From Pandoraea terrae (GTDB lineage: Bacteria; Pseudomonadota; Gammaproteobacteria; Burkholderiales; Burkholderiaceae): DNA of 64,000 nucleotides. Positions 35,015 to 43,584 of this stretch are shown here, one piece after another. Each line of letters opens with the position of its first letter. Position 1 is the stretch's first letter. The stretch is taken from assembly GCF_902459695.1 (NCBI RefSeq), contig NZ_CABPRZ010000009.1, positions 62,001 through 126,000 of the forward strand, read 5' to 3'. The notes beneath the pieces were generated by a model. It searched no databases, was not told where the DNA came from, and was given only the letters and a program-made list of their open reading frames with translations. A program made the position numbers and the translations under genes.

Positions 35015-35756
35015 TGACAGCCGGGAGGCGGAGTGCCGCGAACACGTGATCAAGATTCTCTTTGACGCTGGCCACGGTGCGCTGGATTGCGAGCGTGCGA
35101 ACTAGTCGAATTGTCTCCGCCCCCCGCGGATCCCGTCTTATCTCTTCGTCCAGAGCTGTGCGGTAATCCGTGCGGTCGTTCATCATCTGATGGAAGGACA
35201 GACCTTCTTCATGAAGATCTGCGTGAATTGGACTCTCGTAGACGACGAGACCTTCGTAGTAGTAAAGCCCCGGGGTCTCTTTCAGGTACCTGATGACGCG
35301 TTCAAACTGGATATCCGGGTCATTGTCCTGGTCGGCGGTTGCGCGGTTGAACAGGACGCGCAACTTTTCCAGTTGCAGCCCAACCTTGCGGAGCATCTCG
35401 ATCGCCCCGATAGTATCCTCCTGAACTCGGCCGTCGGGCGTCGTCGGAACGATCACAACATTGAAGTCGTTGATGGCACCGCGAACGCGGTCGAACTCAT
35501 CCATGATGTAGAAGTACTGTGATGCGCTGACATCGACGATCAAGTCATTGGGTTCCAGGATAATGTCATCGAACAGCTGCTGGAAGTTGCTGGCGCAATA
35601 GCGAACGACGTCGATACCGTATCTGCCCGCCCCCTGGTTTTGCGTCTCGACTGAGAACACGCCCGGCGAGTTGAGTTGCGGATGCAGCAGGGACGCGACG
35701 ATAGTGCTCTTGCCAACGAGACTGGTCGAATGGATAACGAGGATCTTTACCGGCAC
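35001..35756 (-). CDS. StbB-like ParA-superfamily partition ATPase
   Basis: GTG 35756 is chosen because AAAGGAG lies six bases upstream. The product has 251 residues and begins PVKILVIHSTSLVGKSTIVASLL, a deviant Walker A (xxxVGKST) typical of StbB-type ATPases. SVETQNQGAG follows, then a Walker A'-like DVSASQYFYIMDEFDRV and VVIVPTTPD. These proteins work with StbA/StbC in plasmid stability and conjugation control. It lies in a minus-strand group of three or four small genes (34.6-36.4 kb). Its presence suggests plasmid ancestry for this part of the island. Confidence 0.75.
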   Translation of the reverse strand: MPVKILVIHSTSLVGKSTIVASLLHPQLNSPGVFSVETQNQGAGRYGIDVVRYCASNFQQLFDDIILEPNDLIVDVSASQYFYIMDEFDRVRGAINDFNVVIVPTTPDGRVQEDTIGAIEMLRKVGLQLEKLRVLFNRATADQDNDPDIQFERVIRYLKETPGLYYYEGLVVYESPIHADLHEEGLSFHQMMNDRTDYRTALDEEIRRDPRGAETIRLVRTLAIQRTVASVKENLDHVFAALRLPAVNGET

Positions 35757-35758
35757 GG

Positions 35759-36036
35759 TTACTCCTTTGGGCCCTGATCGATCGGGTTTGCGATTGATTC
35801 CTGCGCTGCCTGTACGCTGCTAGTTTTTCGTGATGCTCCGGGGGTCCACGCTGGCAGCCGGCCGCAAAATACTCCCCCAAACGCTTCATTCCGCGTCCGA
35901 AGTCGGCGCCCCTCGAGCGGGCGCTTTTCCTTGAAGTCCTTGTCTGGAGTCGACACATTCCCCAAGTACCAGTCACATTCGCGGGCGTCTGCATCGGTCT
36001 GGCAAACGCGCCAGGCGAAACGGTCTGTGCTTCCCT
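35759..36036 (-). CDS. Small protein upstream of and coupled to the StbB-like gene; start unclear
   Basis: The minus-strand frame is open from a TAA at about 36037 and ends with TAA at 35761-35759 inside the StbB ribosome-binding site. It reads DRFAWRVCQTDADARECDWY, LGNVSTPDKDFKEKRPLEG and FGGVFCGRLPAWTPGA, a convincing protein-like sequence with several Cys and Trp. No ATG or GTG stands near its beginning; TTG 35965 is the only annotated-type start and would cut the Cys-rich part. A frame change at the T-run near 36045-36050 or a non-canonical start is possible. Unknown function, probably part of the segregation operon. Confidence 0.5.
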
Positions 36037-36053
36037 GCCGTTATTCAAAAAAC

Positions 36054-36374
36054 CTATCGCTCCCGAATTCGGCGCGCAATCTCCCCGCTATCTTTCTCTG
36101 CGAGGAGCATATCTTGCGAGAACGTCAGAGCGTCTTTTTTGAACCGACTGATTATTTCCATTTGAAGCTCATTGAGCATGCTCTCAGTCAGCTCTAAAAA
36201 CTGGAGAAACCCTTCAAGCTGATCGAAGCTCTCCAGGAGAAGCCCGGTGGATATACCAGTGACGCGCGCAGGGTTAGGCAGAAACCGCTTCGTACTCTTT
36301 TCTTCCATCTTCTTTCCCTTTTTTGATTGCCGAAAAAGCGTGTCGAGATCAGTTTCATCGAACGCGCACGACAC
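36054..36374 (-). CDS. Small helical protein, first gene of the StbB-like operon
   Basis: GTG 36374 is preceded by GGGAGGTGAACG, a strong ribosome-binding site; ATG 36308 is an internal alternative. The product has 106 residues: a basic N-terminal part (SKKGKKMEEKSTKRFLPNPARV) followed by a long amphipathic, Leu/Glu-rich helix region (LLESFDQLEGFLQFLELTESMLNELQ) and a charged tail ending AEKDSGEIARRIRER. No family recognised. Its position before the StbB-like ATPase is where stbA-type DNA-binding proteins lie, but no helix-turn-helix is obvious. Confidence 0.6.
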   Translation of the reverse strand: MSCAFDETDLDTLFRQSKKGKKMEEKSTKRFLPNPARVTGISTGLLLESFDQLEGFLQFLELTESMLNELQMEIISRFKKDALTFSQDMLLAEKDSGEIARRIRER

Positions 36375-36727
36375 CGTTCACCTCCCATCCTCGACCGGGA
36401 CAAATATTTCACGGGCGATGCGGGGAATCAAGCGTAACGCCTCAAAATCTGTGCCGTCCCATACTCAAAGCACGCAGCCTTGACGCAAGCGCATCCAATA
36501 TCACCGGCCCCAAAAAATCGAGGCGTATTGCTGGACACAGCGTGTCAAAGAGGCTTACTTATCTGAAAGTGCGGGGTTGGATACCTTGCATCGACAGAAT
36601 TCCTCCAGGGAATTTCCGATCAATTCGCCCAACTCTGGATGTGCCTACCAAAGCCGTGACGAACCATCGAAAGATCGCTCAACGTCTCATCAGAAATGCG
36701 TGCCTCTACTCCGTTAAGAAGCAGGCG

Positions 36728-37555
36728 ATGGGCGACGCTCATCGGCACCTGATCCGCTCACGTCAAACCGCCGTTGTCTATGAAGACTGTGTGTCGAATT
36801 TTCTTGCCTTCCGTTCAACAGGCAAGGTGCCGGCAGAGGGGCCATTCTTGCGAGCGGAAGCCGACGAATTTCTCTTTCTGAACAGTCTTGTGTGGCAGCA
36901 GAAGACGCTGGACCAGCACCGCCAGGCACTGAACAAGGTTCTATGCATTGAGCTCCCGAGATACCGCGCGTCCGTTCCGACATTCGTCCGATCCCGGGCG
37001 TATACAAACGATGAGATCAACCTCATCGTCTCTCAGATGAGTCAACGTCACGCTTTGTCGGCTCGCTTGATCTCGGCAACCGGAATGCGGGCATTCGAGC
37101 TGTTGTCATTGTCTGACGTTGACAAGTGCTCACCATCGCCCGACCGGCCATGGCGAAGCGACTTATTTTCCGGTCTCACAAACTTCGTGCGCTGCACCAC
37201 CGTGGGAAAAGGAGGACTGGCCAGAAGTGTCGCGATCCCTAAAGTCATGTACGAAGAAATCAACCAGTTGCGGTTCGTCTGGCCTACGATCGTGTCAGAC
37301 AGGAGGAAGTCCTACACACCAACCTTCGATCTTGCGGCGGGACAGGCGCTGTCGCTTGCGTTTACTCGCGCATCGCAAAAGGCGCTCGGCTTCTCCTTTG
37401 GCATCCATGGCCTACGACATAGCTATGTTCAACGTAGGTTGAACGAGCTCCAAGGGCAGGGCTTCACATTTCTGGAAAGTCTCGAAGTGTGCGCCCAAGA
37501 AGTCGGGCACTTCCGCAAAGACATCACGCTGCACTACACCACCGTAAGGGGCTGA
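36728..37555 (+). CDS. Tyrosine recombinase, second recombinase of the island
   Basis: The C-terminal catalytic domain is visible: ATGMRAFELLSLSDVD (box I Arg), IHGLRHSYVQRRL (HxxR) and EVGHFRKDITLHYTTVRG (His and nucleophilic Tyr in LHY). The core-binding part contains VVYEDCVSNFLAFRS and FVWQQKTLDQHRQALNKVL-like sequence. The open frame extends back to 36323, but that region overlaps the divergent gene at 36374. ATG 36728 is the first ATG close to recognisable homology, and the true start could be slightly earlier. The next gene starts 2 bp after this stop, so the two are coupled. The domain looks complete and potentially active. Confidence 0.75.
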   Translation: MGDAHRHLIRSRQTAVVYEDCVSNFLAFRSTGKVPAEGPFLRAEADEFLFLNSLVWQQKTLDQHRQALNKVLCIELPRYRASVPTFVRSRAYTNDEINLIVSQMSQRHALSARLISATGMRAFELLSLSDVDKCSPSPDRPWRSDLFSGLTNFVRCTTVGKGGLARSVAIPKVMYEEINQLRFVWPTIVSDRRKSYTPTFDLAAGQALSLAFTRASQKALGFSFGIHGLRHSYVQRRLNELQGQGFTFLESLEVCAQEVGHFRKDITLHYTTVRG

Positions 37556-37557
37556 TA

Positions 37558-38481
37558 ATGGATATCGGGAATCTTCCAACGAGCCTTCGTGCCCGTCGTC
37601 AACGCAGCGGGATCACCTATTTCTATTTTTCTTCTGCGCCAGGATTCAAGGAGGTTGCGCTGGGGAAAAATCTTGCGAACGCGCTGGAACAATACCAGAT
37701 GCTGCAACGCCAATTGCTTCTAGCCACGCGGCCTGACGGTCTGTCCACTTTGGATCTTCTGAGTCAGTTTCAGAAATGCAATCCTCGCCCAACTGACCGG
37801 CATGCGGATGCTCGGCGAGCGCATGAACTGAAACTGTTGCGCACGTTTTTCACTGAATGCGGCAACCCAACGGCATCCGGCATCCCCAGCCTGCCGGCAT
37901 ACCAGAAATGGCTGGACCAGCACGCCGACACACGCAATTTCGATTCTGTTCGTCTCTTCCGAAGAATCTGGGAATTCATGCAGCGACATGAATACGTGAT
38001 CGGTGCCTGCCCGTGGGCGTCGGTGCCAAGTCACAGCGAACGGGTGACGCTAGAACTTGCGGATGTTATCTACCCGTACTCCACATCCGAATTGAAGCAA
38101 CTGCTAGCGCAGTTGCTCGACCCGAAGGTACCAGACGGCACAATCTGTCATTGCGACACAGATCCAGTGTCGCCTCGGTTAGGCAGCGGTGCGCCGGCGC
38201 ATTTGCAAGACCAACTTCTGCAGGCAAAACGGGCCGCGACCCTCGCGCTTGAAAACAGTCACCGTAACGACCTGCTCCCTCCCTTATCAAAACTTACCGT
38301 TCGTGACCTCACAGAAGCACTGATTTCCCCTACGCGTGTCAGGCATCTTCCCCCAGGGAAGATCGATCTGACCGTGGCGCGAAAGCTGGTGATTCAGCGC
38401 CTGCGCCAAGAGCGCCGGAAAGAGGGCGGAGACAATCAGCAACTCACCGTTAGAAAAGATTCAGACGAAGACCAGCAATAA
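37558..38481 (+). CDS. Arm-type DNA-binding partner of the tyrosine recombinase, no catalytic domain
   Basis: ATG 37558 follows the recombinase stop directly (TGATAATGG). The product has 307 residues. Residues 1-50 (SLRARRQRSGITYFYFSSAPGFKEVALG) have the beta-strand pattern of phage-integrase arm-binding N-terminal domains. Residues 80-150 resemble a SAM-like core-binding domain (LLRTFFTECGNP, YQKWLDQHADTRNFDSVRLFRRIWEF). The C-terminal half has no R-HxxR-Y set. Proteins that pair a catalytic recombinase with an integrase-like accessory subunit are known for several islands. I infer that this pair mediates site-specific recombination of an older or nested element. Confidence 0.6.
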   Translation: MDIGNLPTSLRARRQRSGITYFYFSSAPGFKEVALGKNLANALEQYQMLQRQLLLATRPDGLSTLDLLSQFQKCNPRPTDRHADARRAHELKLLRTFFTECGNPTASGIPSLPAYQKWLDQHADTRNFDSVRLFRRIWEFMQRHEYVIGACPWASVPSHSERVTLELADVIYPYSTSELKQLLAQLLDPKVPDGTICHCDTDPVSPRLGSGAPAHLQDQLLQAKRAATLALENSHRNDLLPPLSKLTVRDLTEALISPTRVRHLPPGKIDLTVARKLVIQRLRQERRKEGGDNQQLTVRKDSDEDQQ

Positions 38482-39095
38482 GACCGCGGAGTCGAGACCC
38501 GCCATGTAGACTTCTCGAATGCCGTTCGTTCACAGCGGTCGCGAGAGATGGGTGGGCGGCCAAGACTCGCCAACAAGGCCTCTCATCGGGAAGTAAGGGG
38601 CACCGTTTGACTTCGGATGGCAAGCCAGAGAACTAATGACAATTTTGGCAACCGCTTGAGCCATTGCTGCGAAGGCGGCGCTCTCGTCAAGAAAACTGGC
38701 GTCCTCACGTACGCGATCCTGTGGCATTAAACGGGATTCCGTTCGCTCTGCAAAAATCCCCCATATGAGAACCAAACCCAGGCGCATCGATTCAGCAGCG
38801 GCATGACTTGCTGGCGTTTTTTGAACGGCTGTGCAGACACCATGCAATTGACTGGGGTGTTTGAAACGACGACGAATCGCTGCGCGTATGGCCCGTCGTG
38901 GCATCGAGAGCAGCGAAAGGCAGTCACCGTCATCGGGTTATGGAACGCCCATGTCTGGCCGGCCAGTTTCGGCAAAATCCGCATACGCTTTCAGCGCAAT
39001 CTCGATACCTATTTCGCCGTCGTCACTCTTGCTTTTTTTCTCAACTTTTCAGGGTTGTTGACCAACCCCTCAGTGACGTGCCCCCATCAGGCAAC
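38482..39095. other. About 610 bp without a supported gene
   Basis: Overlapping short frames occur on both strands (for example minus 38530-38904 and minus 38727-38984), but none has a recognisable motif or ribosome-binding site. It may contain the att-like site or terminator of the upstream recombinase pair. Confidence 0.4.
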
Positions 39096-39638
39096 TCAAA
39101 GCGGCACTTTGAAATTGATCGCGTCGGTCGGTATAGCGGCGATCTTAGGGCCGAAGCTTCCGATGTTCGATAACGTCGCGTTGTGATGCTCACGAATACG
39201 CGCCGCATCCGAATGCGACTTGTCATGCGTGGTGTGTGCGTCGGAGGCAATTGTCACCGTGTAGCCGTTTGCGGCAGCGCGACGGACCGTCGTATCAACA
39301 CAGAATTCGCTCGCGTACCCGCAAACCACGACGTGCTTTACGCCGCGCACCACGAGCAGCGGTTGAAGTTCGGTGTCGAGAAATGAGTCGGGAGCGCGTT
39401 TATGGATCCTATGATCACCGGGCTCGACGTGCAGAGCCCGTGACAGCTCCCAAGCGGGCGAACCGTGAAGTAACTCCTCATCGTCTTCATGCAGGACAAA
39501 CACCACTGGCACGTTCGCGCCCCGCGCGCGCGAAGTCAATGCGTTTATGTTGGCTGTTACTTCAGCGACGTCGCCAGGCAACGGGGTCGTACTGACTAGG
39601 CCATTCTGAAAATCGATCACAAGCAGCGCTGATGTCAT
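39096..39638 (-). CDS. Isochorismatase-family cysteine hydrolase
   Basis: The product has 180 residues. It begins MTSALLVIDFQNGLVSTTPLPGD, where the Asp of LLVIDFQ is the first catalytic residue. HRIHKRAPDSFLDTEL supplies the catalytic Lys, and VVCGYASEFCVDTTVRRAAANGY contains the nucleophilic Cys in the usual xxEFCVxxT context. The triad is intact and the length is typical. Enzymes of this family hydrolyse isochorismate, nicotinamide or other amides; the substrate here is unknown. It stands alone as cargo in the island. Confidence 0.88.
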   Translation of the reverse strand: MTSALLVIDFQNGLVSTTPLPGDVAEVTANINALTSRARGANVPVVFVLHEDDEELLHGSPAWELSRALHVEPGDHRIHKRAPDSFLDTELQPLLVVRGVKHVVVCGYASEFCVDTTVRRAAANGYTVTIASDAHTTHDKSHSDAARIREHHNATLSNIGSFGPKIAAIPTDAINFKVPL

Positions 39639-39665
39639 GCCTCTCTCTCCCGAAAAGGAAAAATT

Positions 39666-39893
39666 CTAGCGCGTATCCACAGGTCCCGGCAGGCGTATTT
39701 GGTGACGCTTCAAGCACCGGGGCGCAAGACGGGGACGGACGCGGTCGTCCCATTCTTTCATGGCAAACGATAGGGCCCAAATCCGACGGAAGTCCTCCGT
39801 AAGTCCGACTTCTCTGGACACCCCTCCAATCTCAAGAGGAATCTCCGGCCCAAGTCGGACATTGGGGCGGCTCAGGAGCATGTTGCGCTCCAT
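39666..39893 (-). CDS. Possible small protein upstream of the isochorismatase-like gene
   Basis: ATG 39893 is preceded by AGAGGAGAACGTGGTTC (AGGAG ten bases upstream). The 75-residue product includes NVRLGPEIPLEIGGVSREVG and LTEDFRRIWALSFAMKEWDDR, of plausible protein composition, and a basic C-terminus. No family recognised. It reads towards the isochorismatase-like gene, which starts 28 bp after its stop, so it could be the first gene of that operon. Support is limited to the ribosome-binding site, composition and spacing. Confidence 0.35.
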   Translation of the reverse strand: MERNMLLSRPNVRLGPEIPLEIGGVSREVGLTEDFRRIWALSFAMKEWDDRVRPRLAPRCLKRHQIRLPGPVDTR

Positions 39894-41155
39894 GAACCAC
39901 GTTCTCCTCTACCGAAGCTAACTTTCCCGAAAAATCCCGACCATTTTTCTTTCGCCGCGATCAACTCAAACGTCGTGCGGCTACGCCACTAACGCGCGTC
40001 TCGTCGGCTGCGCATGACTGAACCGCGCGTCAGTCGTTTCAAAGCAATCGATAGCGCCCCCATCCCAGAAGTTGACCTTCGTACCCAACATGGCAGCATC
40101 TTCCCGGTCGTTAACCACTGCGCGGCGGATGGAAAGGTTTTCGAATAAAAATACGGCTGTGTCACATCCAGAGAAGAGTCAATTTTCTTTTTATATCAAT
40201 TGGATACATTTCTCTTCTTGCTTCACACACGTCACTAAACACCTCAATGCGCAGGGGGACGAGGCCACGCGACATAGGCTGCGAACGTCTAGGTGCCGGC
40301 CGTGTGGACGATCAATTGCCCAACGAAGCGCCTCAATTTATCGCCCCCTCCGTTGCAGATCGTTGTTTTGCCCGGTAGGATTAAGGCTATGCAACTAGCC
40401 GCTCTGCGGCATGAATCACATAAATTTGGATTCCAACAATTAAGCCGGAAAACTTCCGGCAATAAATGGGAAGCCTCTCGCTCAGAGCGTCACGAGCCAT
40501 GATGGGCGTCTCATATTTCGCGATACTGCCTCGGCAGCAATCCACGTTGCGCTAAGGCGGAGCTTGGCACGCAGCAGCCCCGTATGAGCTCGTTCGCCTG
40601 CTCGGCTAAGCAAACAATGTCAGCCGGGTGGTCTCGCTCGGCGACAGCCGCATTGGCATATCAATCTCAACGTGGCGCACCGACGCAACCTGAAAAGTCT
40701 GGTCACTCCAGCTTTCGATAGCGCGCCGCGGCGTCGCCCCGTCACCAACCCTCCAGTAACGAACACGGCAATCACGCCGTGCCTACCGCAACTAAAGCCG
40801 TGGCCTCGCGAGGCCACGCGTGACTTTGCGTCACTTCACCTTTCATCGAATTACCTTAGCGCCCCTTTAAGCAACGGGGCGCGTCTGTCGTTACGCTGCA
40901 GACGCCCACGCTCGAGCGCGTGAAGTTGCTTCAATACGCCCCTGTGCACAAGGACAGCGACCAGCACAGGTGCTCTCCGTTCGACCGATCGCGATTTGCG
41001 TTCGTCGCTCTGGATGTGATGCTGTCCCAATGCAATCAGCGGGGTATGCCGCTGATTGGCCGCTGTCCGATCAATGTCACGCTCACGAGCCATGAACGCT
41101 TTGGGCGTGCGTGTCGGATTGTTGTTGTCATTTACTACAAAGGAAAGGAAACGAG
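39894..41155. other. 1.26-kb region without genes upstream of the ParM-like gene
   Basis: Short frames on both strands look like shadows. The left part (39900-40230) is AT-rich. The inverted repeat GCCGGAA-AAC-TTCCGGC lies at 40444-40460. GTGAC-N6-GTCAC occurs near 40820. The region upstream of a parM/parR pair is where the centromere (parC) would be expected, but I see no clear iteron array. Confidence 0.5.
40444..40460. repeat. Short inverted repeat similar to the one at 32604
   Basis: Perfect 7-bp arms GCCGGAA / TTCCGGC around AAC. There is no T-run. It shares the GCCG-AAAAC-TT-CGGC pattern with the inner stem at 32604-32619. Confidence 0.6.
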
Positions 41156-42163
41156 ATGGAAAACATCGTTGATGTGCTCGCATGCGACATCGGGTATTTC
41201 GCCGTCAAGGCGGCATACCGTGCCCGCGGGTCAGTCGAAAAGTTCAGCTTCCCCAGCGTCGTATCTCGCGCAACGCGCACCACCCTTCGCTCCAGTGCAG
41301 AATACTTCGGAAAAAATCCCAACCGTGTCGAGGTCTGCGTCGGTGGCACGACCTATAGCGTGGACACTAGCATGTCGGCTCTGCCGGGCTCGTCCGTCGT
41401 CCGCACCGAGGTGGACAATTTTCCCCAGTCCGAGCCATACGCCGCATTGATCTTGGCGTGCCTCCAGAAGATTCGCGCGTCGAGGGTTAGGTGCCTGGTG
41501 TTGGGCCTGCCTCTTCATACGATGCACAAACACACGGATTATCTGAAATCGCGGTTCTCTGCGGCCCATCATTTGAGCCCGCATGGTGTGTGCGTGGTTG
41601 ACAAAGTGGTAGTACTCCCGCAGCCCTTGGGCACATTCGCGACACTGCGCGCTCAGGGTCTGATCTCCGCCGAGCGCCGCACGAATACTTGCATTGTGGA
41701 CGTTGGCTGGCATACCACCGACGCGATCGTCATTGAACAAGATGGCACCCCGGACCTCGACCGCAGCATTGGCTTATCTGGCGGTGCAGCTCGCGTAGTT
41801 CGTGAGGTGGCACGACTCACCAGCGAGAAAACAGGCACCCGTGTAGACAACCTTGATCGCGTCGACTATGCATTGCGTACCGGCGAGCATCTCCCTGTCG
41901 CGGGTGAAGCCGTGGACCTCCGTCCGTTTCTTCGCGTGGCACTTCAGGACACACAGCAAATTACTGACGCGGTACTGACCGCATTGAAAACTAGTGAGGA
42001 CCTGACCGTGTTCGTCAGTGGTGGTGGCGCTCGTTTTTATGTGGACGCCCTCTCGAAATCCATGGGTTTCGCCGTGCGCCATGTAGATAGGTCTCATATG
42101 GCTAATGCGCTGGGGTTCCTGACCGCCGCCGAGGCGGCTCTCAAAGCCAATGGAGCCCGCTGA
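41156..42163 (+). CDS. ParM/StbA-like actin-family plasmid segregation protein
   Basis: ATG 41156 follows AAGGAAAGGAAACGAG. The product has 335 residues with the actin-fold nucleotide-binding motifs in order: VLACDIGYFAVKAAY (phosphate 1), TCIVDVGWHTTDAIVI (phosphate 2) and LTVFVSGGGARFYVDAL (adenosine). This matches ParM-type ATPases that polymerise to separate plasmid copies. The 92-residue gene that follows overlaps its stop (TGATG) and is the probable ParR adaptor. In an integrated island such a system would stabilise a circular intermediate or mark a plasmid origin. Family assignment is firm; the exact subtype is not. Confidence 0.82.
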   Translation: MENIVDVLACDIGYFAVKAAYRARGSVEKFSFPSVVSRATRTTLRSSAEYFGKNPNRVEVCVGGTTYSVDTSMSALPGSSVVRTEVDNFPQSEPYAALILACLQKIRASRVRCLVLGLPLHTMHKHTDYLKSRFSAAHHLSPHGVCVVDKVVVLPQPLGTFATLRAQGLISAERRTNTCIVDVGWHTTDAIVIEQDGTPDLDRSIGLSGGAARVVREVARLTSEKTGTRVDNLDRVDYALRTGEHLPVAGEAVDLRPFLRVALQDTQQITDAVLTALKTSEDLTVFVSGGGARFYVDALSKSMGFAVRHVDRSHMANALGFLTAAEAALKANGAR

Positions 42164-42441
42164 TGCGAGATAGCATTGAGATCCAACTGAGCTTCAATGA
42201 AGCGGCCTACCCGTGCGCGACGCGGGCGCTCCGTGGGTTTGGCTCAGCGCGGAACAGGGCGGATTACCTGAAGTCGATTCTGGAGACACACTTCAAGGCA
42301 CTTGAGGATGTGAGAAATCGTACGTGTCAAGACGAGCCTAGGCACATCGCTCCGCAGCAAGCAGATGGACAGCATCAGGGGTTATCAGGGGAGTTGAACT
42401 CACAAGACGTCAATCACGCCTTCTCTTCGTACTTCAAGTAA
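42163..42441 (+). CDS. Probable ParR-like partner of the ParM-like protein
   Basis: ATG 42163 overlaps the ParM-like stop codon. The product has 92 residues: a first part with beta then helix character (IEIQLSFNEAAYPCATRAL, GSARNRADYLKSILETHFKAL), resembling a ribbon-helix-helix dimer, and a polar, Gln-rich C-terminal tail ending VNHAFSSYFK. ParR proteins bind the centromere through such a fold and contact ParM with the C-terminal tail. The assignment relies on position and general features, not on a recognised signature. Confidence 0.6.
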   Translation: MRDSIEIQLSFNEAAYPCATRALRGFGSARNRADYLKSILETHFKALEDVRNRTCQDEPRHIAPQQADGQHQGLSGELNSQDVNHAFSSYFK

Positions 42442-42847
42442 GCGCCGCCGACGGGCTGCCTGGCGACGCCTCAATTTCTCGACACGAGACGGGCAGCCCC
42501 CTTGACACGGCCTGAGAAGGTTGGAAAACTAACAGCTGCTGTTAAATCAGCATGAAATAAAACTCGTCAATTGCAGCGGAACGCTGTTGCGTCCCGCGAC
42601 TGATCATGCGCCACCGCGCCTGCGGCGCGCCAACCAAACCAGCAATCTCGCGCGAGACCTCGCGCCCGCTCGGCATGACGCCCAGCGGGTTCATCTCCGC
42701 TATCCGAAATGGCCCACTGGGCCGGACCGCTCTCCATGGCGACGAGTGCGCGCGTCAAACAGAAACAGATTTGCCACCGGACCTCGAGCCGTGGCGCCCG
42801 CCGTTCCCCTTCTGTTTGATCGCTCATTCCACAAAGGAGAGCTGAGA
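42442..42847. other. Intergenic region with a small palindrome
   Basis: About 400 bp between the segregation pair and the next small gene. AACAGCTGCTGTT (42531-42543) is a short dyad that could be an operator. TTGACA occurs at 42502-42507. No gene is convincing on either strand. Confidence 0.4.
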
Positions 42848-43102
42848 ATGCCCATGTCTAATAAGGCCTCGCGCGCGCGTGCGAGTAAGCTGGACGATCC
42901 AGCCATCGTCGCGACCATGCGCGAGTATGCCGTCAAGAAGGCAGCCTACCCAAACTCACACCGCTTTTCATGCCGGTCGGTCGCTGTCGAAATAGATCGT
43001 CGACACGGGGTGCGCGTAGACGCGAAAACCGTGCGATCGCAGTTGAAAAAGCTCGGTATTTACCACCCGTGGTCGCGTCGACCCAATGCGCCCTTGCATT
43101 GA
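42848..43102 (+). CDS. Small basic protein of unknown function, possibly DNA-binding
   Basis: ATG 42848 follows AAAGGAGAGCTGAGA. The product has 84 residues, starting MPMSNKASRARASKLDDPAI and rich in Arg/Lys/Ala. The segment RSVAVEIDRRHGVRVDAKTVRSQLKKLGIY looks like a helix-turn-helix with a recognition helix. It is close to plasmid or island control proteins in style. It lies about 260 bp upstream of the excisionase-like gene, reading in the same direction, and could control the integrase module. Family not recognised. Confidence 0.65.
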   Translation: MPMSNKASRARASKLDDPAIVATMREYAVKKAAYPNSHRFSCRSVAVEIDRRHGVRVDAKTVRSQLKKLGIYHPWSRRPNAPLH

Positions 43103-43362
43103 TCATAACGAAGGGCATGATGAGGGACAGCATGCGCCACGTCGTTCCTAAATGTGAGGGAGCGTTGGCGGCGGACATAGCCGCAACCATGGCTGCCATT
43201 GGCACAGTGGCAGCCATGGTCTGACGTCAAGGGGGTAACCGTGACACGCACGTATGACATCACCGATGTATGCCGAATTCTTCAAAGTGAGCGAAAGCGC
43301 GACCGAAATTCACTCACCTCGTCAAAGAGCTTTTGCCCGACACTGCCGGCGGGGAAATCGCG

Positions 43363-43584
43363 ATGAGCCAAACATTCCTCACCCAAGACGAAGTACGGGA
43401 ACTGACTGGACGGACGAAGTTCAAGTCGCAGGATCACGTCCTATCGGTTCTGGGCATAGAGCACAAGGTACGCCCGGACGGAAGCATGATTGTTTTGCGC
43501 GCGCACGTTGAGCAGTTGCTTGGCTGCGGCACGAGCAAGCGCCCCCGAAGCCACGAGTACGAAATCGATAGGAGTCTGATGTAA
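43363..43584 (+). CDS. DUF4224 excisionase-like protein
   Basis: ATG 43363 gives 73 residues starting MSQTFLTQDEVRELTGRTKF and containing VLSVLGIEHKVRPDGSMIVLRAHVEQLLG. This is the DUF4224 pattern (FL-x-x-DEV-x-ELTGR; a winged-helix-like DNA-binding fold), common next to phage and island integrases. Its stop overlaps the integrase start (TAATG), so the two are translated together. By position it is the probable recombination directionality factor or integrase cofactor. Confidence 0.8.
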   Translation: MSQTFLTQDEVRELTGRTKFKSQDHVLSVLGIEHKVRPDGSMIVLRAHVEQLLGCGTSKRPRSHEYEIDRSLM

